Positions 47,001-56,300 of a stretch of DNA of 64,000 nt are shown here, in pieces; the stretch's first letter is position 1, and every line of letters starts with the position of its first letter. A program made the translations under genes and the position numbers. The notes beneath the pieces are model-generated. The model did not search any database, had not been told where the DNA came from, and saw nothing but the letters and a program-made list of their open reading frames with translations. The DNA comes from Geobacter sp. OR-1 (lineage in GTDB: Bacteria > Desulfobacterota > Desulfuromonadia > Geobacterales > DSM-12255): contig NZ_BAZF01000001.1 of NCBI RefSeq assembly GCF_000813145.1, positions 1 to 64,000 of the forward strand, read 5' to 3'.

Positions 47001-47821
47001 GCAATATCGGCACCAGCACTGCCACATTCACGGTTAATTACACAGCACCGGCAATAACCACCGCCACTCTCCCTGCATCTAGCAAAGGGGCTTACGATGC
47101 GACAGTCGAAGGGGCAGGAGGAGTCAAGCCATATCGATGGAGGATTTCATCCGGCCTCTTGCCAAGTGGGCTCACGCTTGACAGCATTACCGGTCGCATA
47201 ACAGGGTTCCCCGTAGATACAGGTATTTTCTTCTTCACAATCGAACTGCAGGATGCTGAAATGACCACCGCATCCGAGGAATTTTCGATTACGGTTTACG
47301 ATAGACCTGCAATAACCGTTCTGACTCTCGGTTCCGGGGAAGTCGGGGCAACATACATCCAGAACATTACGACAACGGGAGGGAGTGGCGGTAACACCTG
47401 GAGCATATCATCCGGGAGCCTCCCTCCGGGAATAACCCTGAACAGCTCTACCGGCCAGATCTCCGGAACCCCGACCGTTGCCGGAAGCTTCACATTCATT
47501 GTTCAGATCACCGACAGCTTGGGAACAACCGCCTCGCGTCCGTTCACGGTGACCGTGAACGAGGGAATCCTCAAGATTCCGGGGATCACCGGCAGCTACG
47601 CCTCCCTCCAGACCGCCTTCGGTGCGGTTCCCGACGGCGGCCGTATCGATCTGAGAGATACCCTATTCACCGAGAACCTGACCTTTGACCGTCCGGTAGC
47701 CATCACGCTCCGCGGCGGTTATGACGCTGCCTACGGCGCCAACCAGGGAGTTACAATCATCTCCGGGCAGCTGGTCATCGCCCAGGGGACTGTGACAGTC
47801 GAAAACATCGCGATCAAGTAG
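38042..47821 (+). CDS. Giant secreted subtilase with four seven-bladed propellers
   Basis: 3259 residues; GGGGGAAAC before the ATG. Signal peptide (about 1-44), I9-like propeptide (about 78-144), then an S8 peptidase with D202 (VIDTGIDYNHPDL), H257 (SHGTHVAGTI) and S432 (GTSMAAPHVSG). Downstream: nine He_PIG Ig-like domains (for example 593-666, 1055-1215, 1650-1810), seven SBBP blades (672-1043), two chitobiase-C-like domains (1220-1297, 1817-1893), two RCC1 blocks of seven repeats each (1298-1637, 1898-2233, some degenerate), an InlB-B-like repeat (2407-2485), seven kelch blades (2488-2830), Ig-like domains and a short beta tail. No membrane anchor seen. Probably an extracellular or surface adhesin-protease. 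Confidence 0.93.
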   Translation: MNLPGLLKRNLTLPQTINSGYIRLCMIICLVLASNVAFSVNSSHGAMIGTPQAKWRDKGENFPSTAKTAQKADRFKEGEILVKFKDGVGEERKTRVHKRHGHEKIRSFRHAKAQHVRLKPGISVEEAIKSYQTDPDVEYAQPNYIYTISDVQPVVPNDPMFGELWGLNNTGQSGGAASSDIKAAESWNITTGSDNIVVAVIDTGIDYNHPDLSENIWVNSGEIAGNGIDDDGNGYVDDIHGWNAVADNGDPMDDNSHGTHVAGTIGAIGNNLYGVVGVNWHVKLMPLKFISDTGQGTTADAVECLDYLLTMKLRGVNIALSNNSWGGRGNDTLLYQAIKRQMDNGILFVAAAGNDGCDTDIYKFYPSNYELPNIIAVTATDRNDSLAQWTASFGGCGPGANYGQHSVHLGAPGKEILSTIPGDSYDVYQGTSMAAPHVSGVAALLKAADPNWDWKAIKNLILAGGDSVSAMNGKTLTGKRLNSYGSLTCNQKPLFALIKSPEAFTAGVPITISVLSINCGSPSPAFSVAASNGETIPFHDDGQDNDLAANDGIFTATWIPPANVSFVTVTSPSGTIRLPQLSISTGYLIQGNPNSPYNQTLSAVGGLEPLTWAIDPGSPLPPGLSLNTMSGEITGLPTTTGSFPFIVTASDSTGMVATKPLFIIISNGTVIEEWAREYRGPAADDAKDIAHDVNGNTYVTGYSYQADNGFDFITIKYDPAGTVLWKKTYHRGSHDMASAMTVDAGGNAYVAGMSYDGENDLDAMVVKYDPEGNVLAETILKGGCNQTTAVGVAVDSINNLYLLTSSYSEAKSLDFLITKYDSSGNMLWSNSYDHPDRVDNYSNYDRPYNLALDTVGNIYVTGTTNSTKFGSNQSWLTVKLNAAATPIWAAKYSDVGMYTNAFDIAVDRNGNIYVVGSAQLDPADRYSLVGMTTVKYSGAGSLLWKRQLTSGFAMAYGIDVDAHGNSYTTGYSQEVGNQLDSWWTIKYDAFGNRPWTVKSSFYNTNGRAQAVTVNRQGDVWATGYVVTGDDTNYLTIKYSDSSFRINAMQEQLIDLNAPFSMSPEIVNGSAPFTWSIKSGSLPPGLSLNSSTGALSGTPTVFGTYSFTLQAVDQSSAIATRDFMLNVAHPLDIATTLLPAGVVGSDYLSSLSGYGGLLPYIWTISSGSLPDGVSLDTKTGVLSGTPRTPGKFNFTVRLIGGFTKTIDKTFEIDIAADNSTPTSTVYPPGGSFVGSQIIRLTSNETHSSVYCTTDGTTPVIPDNLCSAITVSKSLTLKYYASDMGGNREPLREETYSITGGEAWAWGSNGYGQLGDGTNSVWTVPVKVANIDDALLSVAAGSYHTLALKSDGTVWAWGYNNNGQLGNGTTTDSFIPARVSELDGVIAIAGHNYHSIALKNDGTVWMWGDNAYGQLGDGTNTDRHTPIQVAGLSDVASVAGAAYDSSFALKKDGTVWKWGSGSSTPAQVSGLSGIVAIATGDSHAIALKDDGTVWTWGSNSFGQLGNGTTDTTSTPAIVNGLSQVVAIAGGYAHSLAVKSDGTVWAWGYNYSGQLGDGSTSNRLVPVQVSNLAGVKSASGGSNYSIALKNDGTVWAWGDNSYRQLGDGTAQQRLTPVQVSGLAGIQNISAGREYSIAIKMAPLAITPPTTIDGTLNFPYSVALKPSGGMGPYAWSYSGTLPDGLSFNAVTGVISGVPPATGTYSFDVQVSDINAVSVTRPLSITIHAPLSITTETLPGGFVSSHYKQSLAVTGGPSPFTWSITAGSLPDGLTLDSAMGVISGIPALEGAFVFTVKAAGANSASVEKSFSIAVSADFLTPVTNAYPPGGFYVRAQTVTLKSNEPGTTIYCTKDGTLPIIPDSLCNLPILVNKSMTLKFFSVDPAGNIEEIKSEQYLVTNAGGELLQWGKSTLAPSLVNGLSDIVAVAEGGDHTLAQRLSGSLVSWGSNSNGQLGDGATYTRYSPVGVMGLAMVTAIGGGGDQSLAVNNDGTLWKWGYFLGGGYATAPIQENSLTNVTSVDAGAYHGVALRNDGTVWTWGYNSSGQLGDGTTTNRLTPVRINELSGITAIAAAKGSLYGVGNHSAALRNDGTVWTWGANSFGQLGDGSTESRSKPVEVAGISNVSAISCGEQFTVALKTDGSVWSWGYNGYGQLGDGTSTARTTPAQVSGLTNVVAIAAGGNHALALKNDGTVWTWGRNNQGQLGSGTTTNNLTPTQISGLTGIARIAAGMTHSVAIRQIPLTIASSSLHEGEVGLPYSQMLAANGGMAPYTWSSTGNLPSGLTLNALTGELSGTPAAAGTSSITITVTDSNGTITSKQLSIIVYGQLSISPAAFSDGVIGSPYSQSIGFSGGKSDYILSVIAGSIPAGLSMDASGMVTGTPTTSGTFTFTVQVSDSLGATSSKEFSIRINCAVTASVLEGAGSINPPVATVLAGASQTLTITTNPGYIIKTLTDNGIPVSAQVSGTNQCTYTLTNVAANHSVAVAFTAVDVPAGVNMVAARYMHTATLLNNGKVLITGGGATDGFGSELDSAEIFDPETRAFTATGNMATRRSGHTATLLADGKVLIAGGNTSSVGAEIYDPETGSFTATGNMILPRVLHTATRLQDGRVLIAGGLAGDNIFLAEIFDPATGTFTATGSMSWVRVRATATLLADGKILIAGGLGTQDPSSKIYLQLSSVETFDPATATFSVSGYLASSRYRHSASVLPDGKILIAGGETHYFTPVNRVEIFDPATGTSTFTGNMSTLRSRHTAVTLPNGKVLIFSGSSGASLNTTASNIESYDPATGLFTGVGNLSTGRYFHSSTLLANGQVLIVGGNNSLNTALSSAEILAGDDTTPPALTIDMIPALTNQRTLTIHGTREPNAVISATTNSAATIGTIEYPTDSTWSVIVNALAEGENVITVSARDASWNVSSTATGITVDTVAPTVAISAPASGTINTPKPVLNYSVSDGAVVVMLDGLSVSKTSGDTLGPLANGEHTVRIEATDTAGNIGTSTATFTVNYTAPAITTATLPASSKGAYDATVEGAGGVKPYRWRISSGLLPSGLTLDSITGRITGFPVDTGIFFFTIELQDAEMTTASEEFSITVYDRPAITVLTLGSGEVGATYIQNITTTGGSGGNTWSISSGSLPPGITLNSSTGQISGTPTVAGSFTFIVQITDSLGTTASRPFTVTVNEGILKIPGITGSYASLQTAFGAVPDGGRIDLRDTLFTENLTFDRPVAITLRGGYDAAYGANQGVTIISGQLVIAQGTVTVENIAIK

Positions 47822-47842
47822 GACAATCCCTGCTTCAAGCTG

Positions 47843-47883
47843 AAACGATAAAGGCCCGCTCAAATCGCGGGCCTTTATCGTTT
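47843..47883. terminator. Bidirectional terminator
   Basis: A perfect 17-bp stem AAACGATAAAGGCCCGC / GCGGGCCTTTATCGTTT with a 7-base loop, between the convergent protease and recD genes. Confidence 0.92.
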
Positions 47884-47900
47884 ACACCAGCTGAGTTGTC

Positions 47901-49754
47901 CTACCCCCAGAGCCGCTCCCTGAGGCCGGAGCTGCGCTGAATCCTGCGGTCAACCGCTGCAACGAAGATCTCCTCGCTTCCCCAGATCTCCACCCGCTTC
48001 CTCCCCCTGGTAATCGCGGTATAAATCAGCTCCCGAGTCAGGATCTCCCCGCAGGCCGGTGGGAGCAGGATCAGCAGGGAATCGAATTCCGAACCCTGGC
48101 TCTTGTGAACGGTCATGCTAAAAACCGTATCGCACGATTTCAGGGCCAGGGGCGAAAACCGGCGGCAATTACCCGCAGGAGAGGGAAACCAGGCATACAG
48201 CCCCTCGCGATCTTCACAGGGGAGCGCGATACCGACATCGCCGTTGGCAAGCCCTAACTGATAATCGTTCCGGGTGACCAGTACCGGACGGTACGGATAC
48301 CACTCCGGGGTGCCGGAACGGAGCGTCCTCAGGCCAAGGGCCTGTTCGGCGATGGCATTGACCTGCTGCACGCCGTAGGCGCCATGACGGATCGGCGACA
48401 GTATCCTGCTCCGGCCGAACCGCTCCAGGCATTCCGCAGGATCGCCGGTGGCCAGATACTCGCCGTATCCGTCCACTAGGGGCCGCAGCAACTGCGTTGC
48501 CAGATCGGCTGCGGCCGGCAGTTCCCGCCAGGAGATATCGGCCGCACTGCCGGAGTTCATCAGCTCCAGCGCCTCCGCACCCCGCCCTTCGTTCACCAGC
48601 CTGCTCACCGCGGCAATGCCGCTGGATTCCGTAAAGCGCCGGCTCTTTACCAGGGTGACAATCGAGCCGCAAAGCGGCGGCGCCGGGACCACCGGCGGAT
48701 TGGGGAGTATAGTTCCGGAGACGGCCGCGTATTCTTCGTGAATTGCTGGCGCAAAACGGTTCCGGTACCCGGGATGGCAGATATCGCCCAGCACCGACCC
48801 CGGCTCGACCGATGCCAGCTGGTCGCTGTCCCCCAGCAGCAGCAGGCGGCAGCGCGAAGGGACGGCAGCAACCAGTTTGGCCATCAAGGGGAGATCCACC
48901 ATGGACGATTCATCAACGACCAGGACGTCATAAGGGAGCGGATCTCCGGCATGGTGCCTGAAGCCGGCCGATCCCGGCAGGTAGCCGAGCAGCCGGTGCA
49001 GGGTATACGCTTCCCCGGGGATTCCGGCCCTGATCTCCTCGGGAAGCGCCAGGCTTTCCAGGGCCTGGCTGACCGCCTCGATCAGGCGGGCAGCAGCCTT
49101 GCCCGTCGGTGCGGCCAGAGCGATGCGCAACTCCTTTCCCCGGTGGAGTTCCAGCAGCAGCGCCAGGATTTTCACGACCGTCGTGGTCTTGCCGGTGCCG
49201 GGCCCGCCGGCAATTACCGCCAGGGAGCTGCGGGCAGCCACGAACGCTGCCAGGCGCTGCCAATCCGGGCCATCCTCCGGCTTGCCGGCCGGGAACAACC
49301 GCTCCAGCCCAGCGGCGAGCGCCTGCACATCAAGATCCTTGCAACGGTCTGCCGCCAACCGGAGCAGCGCTTCCCCCAGGCCGCTCTCGTAGCTCCAGTA
49401 CCGATGCAGATAGAGCCTGCGGCAAGCATCGAGCACCAATGGGGCGAAACCGCCGGGGGGGGTAACGACATCGTACCGTTCCAGTTCCCGCACCCACTGC
49501 TCCGGATCGAGCCAGGGCGCATCCTGCGGTTCGCCGAACCCCTCGGCCCGGGCAACGGCAACCGCCTCCCCGGCCGCCAGATCGTCCAGTTCCGCGCAGA
49601 CGCTCCCGTTGGCAGCAGCCGCAGAGGCAAAGGCAGCGGCCAGCCAGAGGCTGCGGGACCCGCCATTGGCGAGACGGCAGATGAATCCGGCAAACACCCG
49701 GTCCAGCACCCCGAGTTCCAGGGTCGATCCTGTGGCCGTCCGGTCAGTTGTCAT
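47901..49754 (-). CDS. recD: Exodeoxyribonuclease V alpha subunit
   Basis: 617 residues, superfamily 1B 5'-3' helicase. Walker A GGPGTGKTTTV (about 186-196), DESSMVD (motif II) and C-terminal SMTVHKSQGSEFDSLL (motif V/UvrD-C2). Works with RecB and RecC in end resection and Chi-regulated recombination. It overlaps recB by 11 bases and ends the recC-recB-recD transcript before a bidirectional terminator. Confidence 0.95.
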   Translation of the reverse strand: MTTDRTATGSTLELGVLDRVFAGFICRLANGGSRSLWLAAAFASAAAANGSVCAELDDLAAGEAVAVARAEGFGEPQDAPWLDPEQWVRELERYDVVTPPGGFAPLVLDACRRLYLHRYWSYESGLGEALLRLAADRCKDLDVQALAAGLERLFPAGKPEDGPDWQRLAAFVAARSSLAVIAGGPGTGKTTTVVKILALLLELHRGKELRIALAAPTGKAAARLIEAVSQALESLALPEEIRAGIPGEAYTLHRLLGYLPGSAGFRHHAGDPLPYDVLVVDESSMVDLPLMAKLVAAVPSRCRLLLLGDSDQLASVEPGSVLGDICHPGYRNRFAPAIHEEYAAVSGTILPNPPVVPAPPLCGSIVTLVKSRRFTESSGIAAVSRLVNEGRGAEALELMNSGSAADISWRELPAAADLATQLLRPLVDGYGEYLATGDPAECLERFGRSRILSPIRHGAYGVQQVNAIAEQALGLRTLRSGTPEWYPYRPVLVTRNDYQLGLANGDVGIALPCEDREGLYAWFPSPAGNCRRFSPLALKSCDTVFSMTVHKSQGSEFDSLLILLPPACGEILTRELIYTAITRGRKRVEIWGSEEIFVAAVDRRIQRSSGLRERLWG

Positions 49755-52700
49755 GTGTGCACGCCTCGCAAGAAGAGATCAGACCGGCCAGTTCAAAAAC
49801 CAGCCCCGGCGACGGCCTGGCGGCAAAGACCCCGGTTCCGGGGAAATCCTTGTGGATGCCGCGCAGGAACAGGTAAAACACCCCGCCGAAATGCCGTTCA
49901 TAGTCGTAATCAGGAACCCTGACGGACAGAAAACGGTGCAGCGCCACGGTGTAGAGATGATACTGCAGGGTATAGAACTCCCGGTCCATCGCGTCTGCCA
50001 GCAGTCCCGGGGCGTAGTCGGACCAACGGTTGCCCAGATGGTTCGATTTCCAGTCGATCAGGTAGTACCGGCCATCCACCCTGAAGACCAGGTCGATGAA
50101 GCCGCGCAGCATCCCCTTGACCGTGGAAAACCCCAGGTCGGCCAGCTGCTCCGGGAACCTGGCCATGTCGCCATGCCGCCGGAACACGGCTGCCAGGGAT
50201 TCGGGGCCTATGGAATCGAGCGGCAGCATGAATTCCATTTCCGGGCGCCAGCTGGCGGGGAGGAGCTGCGACAGGGTTACGGTCTCACTGCCGATGGCAA
50301 GGGGTGCAGCCACGGTATCGGCAATCATGGCGGCCACGGTATCGGTCCAGTCGGCGGGAAACCGGTGCAGGGACAGCTGTTCCGATACCAGAGGTAGAAG
50401 CTCGTGCCGCGCCAATGCGCTAAAATCCACCCGCTCCAGGATCGCGTGCAGGCAGGTACCGGCCTGCGCTCCGGCCGGAAACTCGAAGATACTGCCGGCC
50501 GGCGGCGGCTCGGCGGCGGAGAGGCCAGCCCCAGCGCTCCGGCCGGCGTCCCGATCCGGCAGCTCGATGGCATGATGGCGGGAGGATGTGAGCCCGGTAA
50601 AGCTGGTCACACGCCAGCCGGTCTCGATGCTCCCCCGGAAAGACCGTGCCGAGAGCGGCGCAGTATCAAGGGCAGCCTGCCCCACCACAGGGGCCGGGGT
50701 TTCAGCAGCAGTTTCGACCCGGATCGCGCCCTGCGCAAGCGCCACAAGGCGCTGCAGCACCTCGGCCTCCTGATTGTCGTCCAGTTCCGCCATGAACCTG
50801 TCGGTAGCCGCCACCGGGTCACAGGCACCGTCGAGGGGCGGCCGGTGCAGCAGATACGCCAGGGCCGATGAACCCGACGACCTGAACCTCCCCCAGGCCA
50901 GGTAACAGCGGTACTTTGCCCTGGTCAGCGCCACGTACAGAAGACGGAGGTCTTCGGCAAACTGCTCTTCCCCTGCCTTCCTGAGATTATCGTCCAGTTC
51001 ATCAGACCCGATATCGAGAAACAGCTGATCACCGCGATGGAAAACAGGCGCAGTCTCCCGGCGGGCACCTTCCCAGGCGAACGGGCAGAAGACCACCGGA
51101 TACTCCAGCCCCTTGCTCCGGTGGATGGTGACCAGCTGGATGCAGCTTTCGTCGGTCTCCAGCCGTAACTGGTATTCATCGACATCCGGCGCCTCAGTGA
51201 TATGCTCCGCCAGCCAGGAGATCAGCCCCTCGGGGCCGAGCTCCCGCTCCAGTTCCGCGTGATGCAGCAGTTCTACGGCATGCAGCAGGTTGGTCAGGCG
51301 CCGCTCGCCGTCCGGGAACGCCAGCAGTCTCGGCCTCACCCCCTCGGCTGCCAGCAGCTCCATTGCCATCACCATGAAGCCGTGATTGAGCCACTTGTCG
51401 CCGTAGCTCCGAAACCGTTCGAGCAGATCGGTCCATTCAGGGGCATCGGCAGCCATCCCGGCAAGCGCGACCGGTGACCGGCCGAGCATGTCGGTAACGA
51501 GCGCCCCCCGGAAACGCCGGCCATCGCCGGGGTCGAGGAGGGCAACGAGCAGCCGGTGGAGTTCCAGCACTTCACGGGAACGGAACAGACTCTCGGTGCC
51601 GTGCATCACGCTCGGTATCCCCAGCTCGGCGAGCGCGGCCTGGACCATCCGCCCCTGGTGGTTCTTCCGGACCAGGACCGCAATATCCCCTGCGCTAAGC
51701 GGCTTCCCGGAAATAATCGCCTCCCCCCTGATGCCGGCGGCCAGCAAAGACGCCACCTCCCTTGCGACATCAACAGCAACCAGCCGCTCACCCTTACCTT
51801 TGGCCAGCGGCTTATCGTTGCCGCTGTTGTAAGTGCGGACCACGAACGGCGGCTGGCCCGGGAACAGCCCCTCACCATCGCGATACCGGCCGGGAATGAC
51901 CTCCCGGTATTCGATCTCCGGGAGCAGAAACGGCAGCTCACCGCTGAACATGGCATTGAACGCCTTGAGCAGTTCCGGGGTGGACCGCCAGTTCCTGAGC
52001 AGTGTGAACGAACTCTCTGCCTCTCGCCCCCTTACTGCGGCGAGGTAGGCATTGAGGTCGGCCCCCCGGAAGCTGTAGATCGCCTGCTTCGGGTCGCCGA
52101 TAAAGACCAGCGTCGCATCGCTCTTGCTGAAGATCCCGGAAAAGATCCGGTACTGCACCGGGTCGGTGTCCTGAAACTCGTCGATCAGCCCGGCATGGAA
52201 ACGGCTCCTGACCCGCTCTTTGAGCAGTTCCCCGCCAGTGCCGTTCAGCGCGTCGTAGAGCATCCCGAGCAGATCGTCGTAAGAACGGAGGCTTCCCTGT
52301 TCTTTCCGGCGGGCGAGTTCTTCCCTGGCCTGGGCCGCAACCCCGGACCGGATGGCGAGCAGGTTGGTATGATAGGCGTCTTCCAGCCCGGTTGCGGTTT
52401 CCAGGAACCTCTCGCAGGATGCGAAGAACGGATCTTCGGGAGCGTCTTTCCCTTTCCTGGTTGCCGCGGTTAGCGATGAAACAGTGAACTTGTGCAGTTT
52501 CTCCGGGTAAGCGAGCGGATCGTCCTGCTTAAGGAAACCGTCGACCTCCTCGATCCAGCCGGGAATGCTCGACCGCCGGTACGAACTCTGGCTCAACAGG
52601 TCTGGAGCAGTAAGGAGTTCCAAGACCCGTTCCCTTGCCCGGGGCCAGCCTCCCTGCAGTGCGGCAAAGGCTCTCAGGCATTGCTCCTTCTGCGGAGCCG

Positions 52701-53313
52701 GGTCAACTGGGGCCACATCCGGAAGAACCTCCAGGGAGAAGCGGGAGACAACCTGCTGCAGCAGCCGGCAGATACTGTCAATGGAACAGCCGGCCCTGAC
52801 GGCGTAGGCAATGAACGATTCATCGGCAGGATAGAAGTGGCGGCGCCAGGCATCCTCGGCAATCTCCCGGATCAGGCGCGACTGGTCGGCCAGCAGCTCG
52901 GCGTCGAACAGGGAGCCGCACTCGAAGGCATGTTCCTGCAGGACCCTGCTGCAGAAACCGTGAATGGTGTGGATAGCGGCAGCATCAAAGGATGCCAGCG
53001 CCAGCGCCAGCAACTGCAGCGCCTTCAGCCGGTCCGGACTCCTGTGGACCAGCCCGGCAAGGAATTCGTCGGCCGGCTCTTCGCCCGAAAAGGCCTCAAC
53101 CGCACGGCAGAGCCTCTCCCGGATCCGGTCGCGCAGCTCTTCGGTGGCAGCCTCGGTAAAGGTCACCACCAGGATGGCATCCACCGGAATCTCTTTTTCG
53201 ACCACCAGCCTTAGGAAGAGCGCCGCAATTGAGTAAGTTTTGCCGGTCCCGGCCGCCGCCTCGATGACCACGGTCCCGCCGGAGAGAGACATGAAAAGAT
53301 CCAGCTCTCTCAT
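49744..53313 (-). CDS. recB: Exodeoxyribonuclease V beta subunit
   Basis: 1189 residues from the ATG at 53313, with AGGAGG upstream. UvrD-like helicase: Walker A AAAGTGKTYSI (about 18-28), DEFQDTDPVQ, and VTIHRSKGLEYP. The C-terminal nuclease domain keeps GFIDLVFR and LIDWKSN (PD-D/EXK Asp and Lys). It supplies 3'-5' helicase and nuclease activity. It overlaps the recC stop (ATGA). Confidence 0.95.
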   Translation of the reverse strand: MRELDLFMSLSGGTVVIEAAAGTGKTYSIAALFLRLVVEKEIPVDAILVVTFTEAATEELRDRIRERLCRAVEAFSGEEPADEFLAGLVHRSPDRLKALQLLALALASFDAAAIHTIHGFCSRVLQEHAFECGSLFDAELLADQSRLIREIAEDAWRRHFYPADESFIAYAVRAGCSIDSICRLLQQVVSRFSLEVLPDVAPVDPAPQKEQCLRAFAALQGGWPRARERVLELLTAPDLLSQSSYRRSSIPGWIEEVDGFLKQDDPLAYPEKLHKFTVSSLTAATRKGKDAPEDPFFASCERFLETATGLEDAYHTNLLAIRSGVAAQAREELARRKEQGSLRSYDDLLGMLYDALNGTGGELLKERVRSRFHAGLIDEFQDTDPVQYRIFSGIFSKSDATLVFIGDPKQAIYSFRGADLNAYLAAVRGREAESSFTLLRNWRSTPELLKAFNAMFSGELPFLLPEIEYREVIPGRYRDGEGLFPGQPPFVVRTYNSGNDKPLAKGKGERLVAVDVAREVASLLAAGIRGEAIISGKPLSAGDIAVLVRKNHQGRMVQAALAELGIPSVMHGTESLFRSREVLELHRLLVALLDPGDGRRFRGALVTDMLGRSPVALAGMAADAPEWTDLLERFRSYGDKWLNHGFMVMAMELLAAEGVRPRLLAFPDGERRLTNLLHAVELLHHAELERELGPEGLISWLAEHITEAPDVDEYQLRLETDESCIQLVTIHRSKGLEYPVVFCPFAWEGARRETAPVFHRGDQLFLDIGSDELDDNLRKAGEEQFAEDLRLLYVALTRAKYRCYLAWGRFRSSGSSALAYLLHRPPLDGACDPVAATDRFMAELDDNQEAEVLQRLVALAQGAIRVETAAETPAPVVGQAALDTAPLSARSFRGSIETGWRVTSFTGLTSSRHHAIELPDRDAGRSAGAGLSAAEPPPAGSIFEFPAGAQAGTCLHAILERVDFSALARHELLPLVSEQLSLHRFPADWTDTVAAMIADTVAAPLAIGSETVTLSQLLPASWRPEMEFMLPLDSIGPESLAAVFRRHGDMARFPEQLADLGFSTVKGMLRGFIDLVFRVDGRYYLIDWKSNHLGNRWSDYAPGLLADAMDREFYTLQYHLYTVALHRFLSVRVPDYDYERHFGGVFYLFLRGIHKDFPGTGVFAARPSPGLVFELAGLISSCEACTHDN

Positions 53314-56300
53314 TCCCCCTCCTTCCTGATGCAAGCCAGCAACGGGAGATAGACCGCCTGCGCGGTCTCGCGAAAAGCGGCAGAGGAAAACAGCTCCTCC
53401 GGCTGCTGCGGTCCGAAGAACAGCTCAAAGGCGCTCGACGACTCGCACTCGCCGGGGTGCCTGGTCTTGCCGCTCTCATAGCCGTTCCAGATCGGAAGCA
53501 GCTTGTCGACCCTATCCGGGTTGACCGCAAATTCGTATGAGGTCTCCGGGAAGAAGGGGATCGGCTCGCCCAGCCCTTTCAGATACAGTCCCACCAGCGC
53601 AGAAAGGATCGGGCCGGCATCATGGCAGGGGACGAATTCCTGCCGGCAGTCGAGAGCGATCAGCCGGCTCCGGCAGGGATAACCTTCCGGGGCAACGAGG
53701 TTGAGCAGGAGGTGATGGAGCCAGCAGTTGAGCAGATCCTTTGCCTTGAGCCTCGCGCAGCGGTATCTCAGAAGATTGTCGGCAGTTATCCCGGTCAGCC
53801 GGCCGGTGAGACGGCAGCCGGAAATGGTCAGATCGATCTCCAGAGGCTCCAATGCGGGAACAGAGGCGTAAGGCGCCAGCAGGGAGGCAAAACGCTCTGC
53901 CTTTCCCTTCAGTGCCGCGTACCCGACCCGTCCGACTGCAGCGGGTGGGAGCATCCCGCAGGCGCCGAAAATCTCCGCCTTAGAGGCGGGGTCGCTTCCG
54001 GCCAGAAGATCCGCCACCAGTTCCGTGGTGATCCGGTAGGCATCCAGCCCGGCGATGGCGAACGGCTCCCGGTCTTCCATCGGCGGGGCAACAGGCTCGA
54101 TCCTGATCCCCGCCCTTTTCAGGAAACAATCGGCCGGGTTTCTGAGGAATGCCGCCAGCTGCTCGATCGTCAGACAATGCCCGGCAGAATCAGGCGGTAG
54201 CAGCGGCAGGCCGGAATGAACAACGGACGTCCCGCCGCCGGTCTGCCTGGAACCGGCGGCAGCGCAGTTTTCCACCGAATAGCTGAACAGCCGGTCAAGG
54301 CCGCTGTTGAAATAATCTCTGTGGAACGGCTGCAGACGGTGCCTGACTGCTATCCGCTCCCGGACCGCACTTCTCCGCCGGTTTTCCGGCACTCCGGGGA
54401 GAGTGAAGGCCCGTTCCGCATAGTCGAGCAGCTCGCTCACGACCACGGAAGGGGGGAGGAGGGAGTTGTCCCTGCCGCTCTGGCCGACATAGCTGATATA
54501 CAAGGCATCCCGTGCCGACAGGAGCGATTCCAGGAACAGGTAGCGGTCCTCGTTTCTGATCGAGCGGTCGCACCTTTTCGGCGCTGCCGCCATCAGGTCA
54601 AATCCGGACGGACGATGCTGGCGCGGGAAGACGCCGTCGTTCATCCCCAGCAGGGCTACCACGCGGAAGGGGATGCTGCGCATCGGCAGCATGGCGCAGA
54701 AGGTCACCCTACCGGTCAGGAACCCCTCGGCAGCACCGGCCCTGGCGAGCCGCCCCGTGAGCCAGGAACGGATAACGGCCAGCGACACGACGCCGCTGAA
54801 ACCGGTCGCCTCCCCTCTCCGGCGGAGTTCGTCAAAAGAGGAAACAAGATAGAGATACTCAGCCTGGGCCTCGTCGTCAGGGAGAAAGAGCCGCTCCAGC
54901 AAGCCGGAGAGATAGGAGGCCCATTCGGCGGTGGTCCGTTCTTTGTTCCTTAAACGGCGCAACTCGAACAGGGCCTCGCAAAAGACGACAACCCCTCCGA
55001 GGCTGCGGGCCTCCCCACCTTCGATATCCGGATAGGGAAGCAGCCCTTTAAACAGCGCCGCGTTGTCGCCGGACATGGCATAACCGAGCAGGAGCCGGTC
55101 CAGGCCGTCCGACCAGGAGTTGGCGCCGAAGGCGGGGAGCCCCTCTTCGGCCCGGTCGGCAGCATCGATCCCCCAGCGGATGCCGCATCCGGTTATCCAG
55201 CGCCGGCAAGCCGCCAACCCGTCGTCGTCAAGCCCGAACCGCCTGGCAACGAACCGGTTTTCCAGGAGGTCCATGATCCGTGATGCCTCGAACCTGCTCT
55301 CTGCACTGGCGAGGAGATCGACAAACGTCCTTGCCAGCGAACCGGCAACAGCCATGGTCCGGTCGGCCACACTGAACGGAATCCGGCGCTCCGGGTCTTT
55401 CACCCCGCCGAACACTGCGGCGATAAACGGGGCATATTCGTCGATCTGCGGGGTCATGACGATAACATCGCGTGGGGTGAGCCCCGGCATTGCCTCAAAG
55501 AGATCGAGCAGCCGGTCGTGAAGGACCTCCACCTCCCGCAACGGGGAATGGCAGGAGTGGAGCTGGAGGGAACAGTCGGAGTCGGCGATGACCTGCAGCG
55601 GCCTTTGGCCAGAGGTGGCATCGGCCAGATCCAGGATGTCGCGCTGGATCGCGGCCAGCATCCCGCTTGCCTCCGGTTTCCGGAACAGGCCGCCGTTACT
55701 GTCGTCGAGCGGGAATTCCTCGTACAGCATCTCGAAAAAATCCCGGCCCTGCCCCCCTTGGGAGGCGAGGAGCGGGTTGCCGACCTCCAGCAGGTCGAAC
55801 AGCCCCGGCTGATCCGGGTTCTTGCAGATCTTCCGTACCTTTTCCAAAGGCGAGACGATCTGGAACCAGTGCCTGCTGCTGGGGTTGAGGAGAAACAGAT
55901 TGACTTCGATCCGCCGGGATAAGGCTGCCAGGATTTCGAGATGGTATGGCGGCAGAGACGGGATGCCGAACACGGAAATCCTTGCCGGCAGTTGCGCCGG
56001 CAACGGTGCCTTCCGGCGCATCGCCTTGCGGAAATCTTCCAGCAGCGCGCCGCGATGCACCCCCTTCCCCTCCGGAGAGATCCGCCGCCACAATTCTGCC
56101 TGCCAGCAGCAGTCGTCGCAGGAACGCCCCTGCTCCCATCCTTTGATCATCTCCGGCCTGAAAAGTGTGTACTGGTCGAAAAGGTCGGCAACCGCCCCGG
56201 CGAGCTGAAACAGCTTGATCCCCCGCCGGTCTTCCGCCAGATAACCCTTAAGCGGCGCGAACCCGTCCTGTTCGAGGCAGGCCGGGATGACCGCCATCAG

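Noticed and set aside
38042-47821. CRISPR or tandem DNA repeats inside the giant gene
   Set aside because: The periodicity is at protein level (RCC1, kelch and SBBP blades) with variable codons and no direct repeats with spacers.
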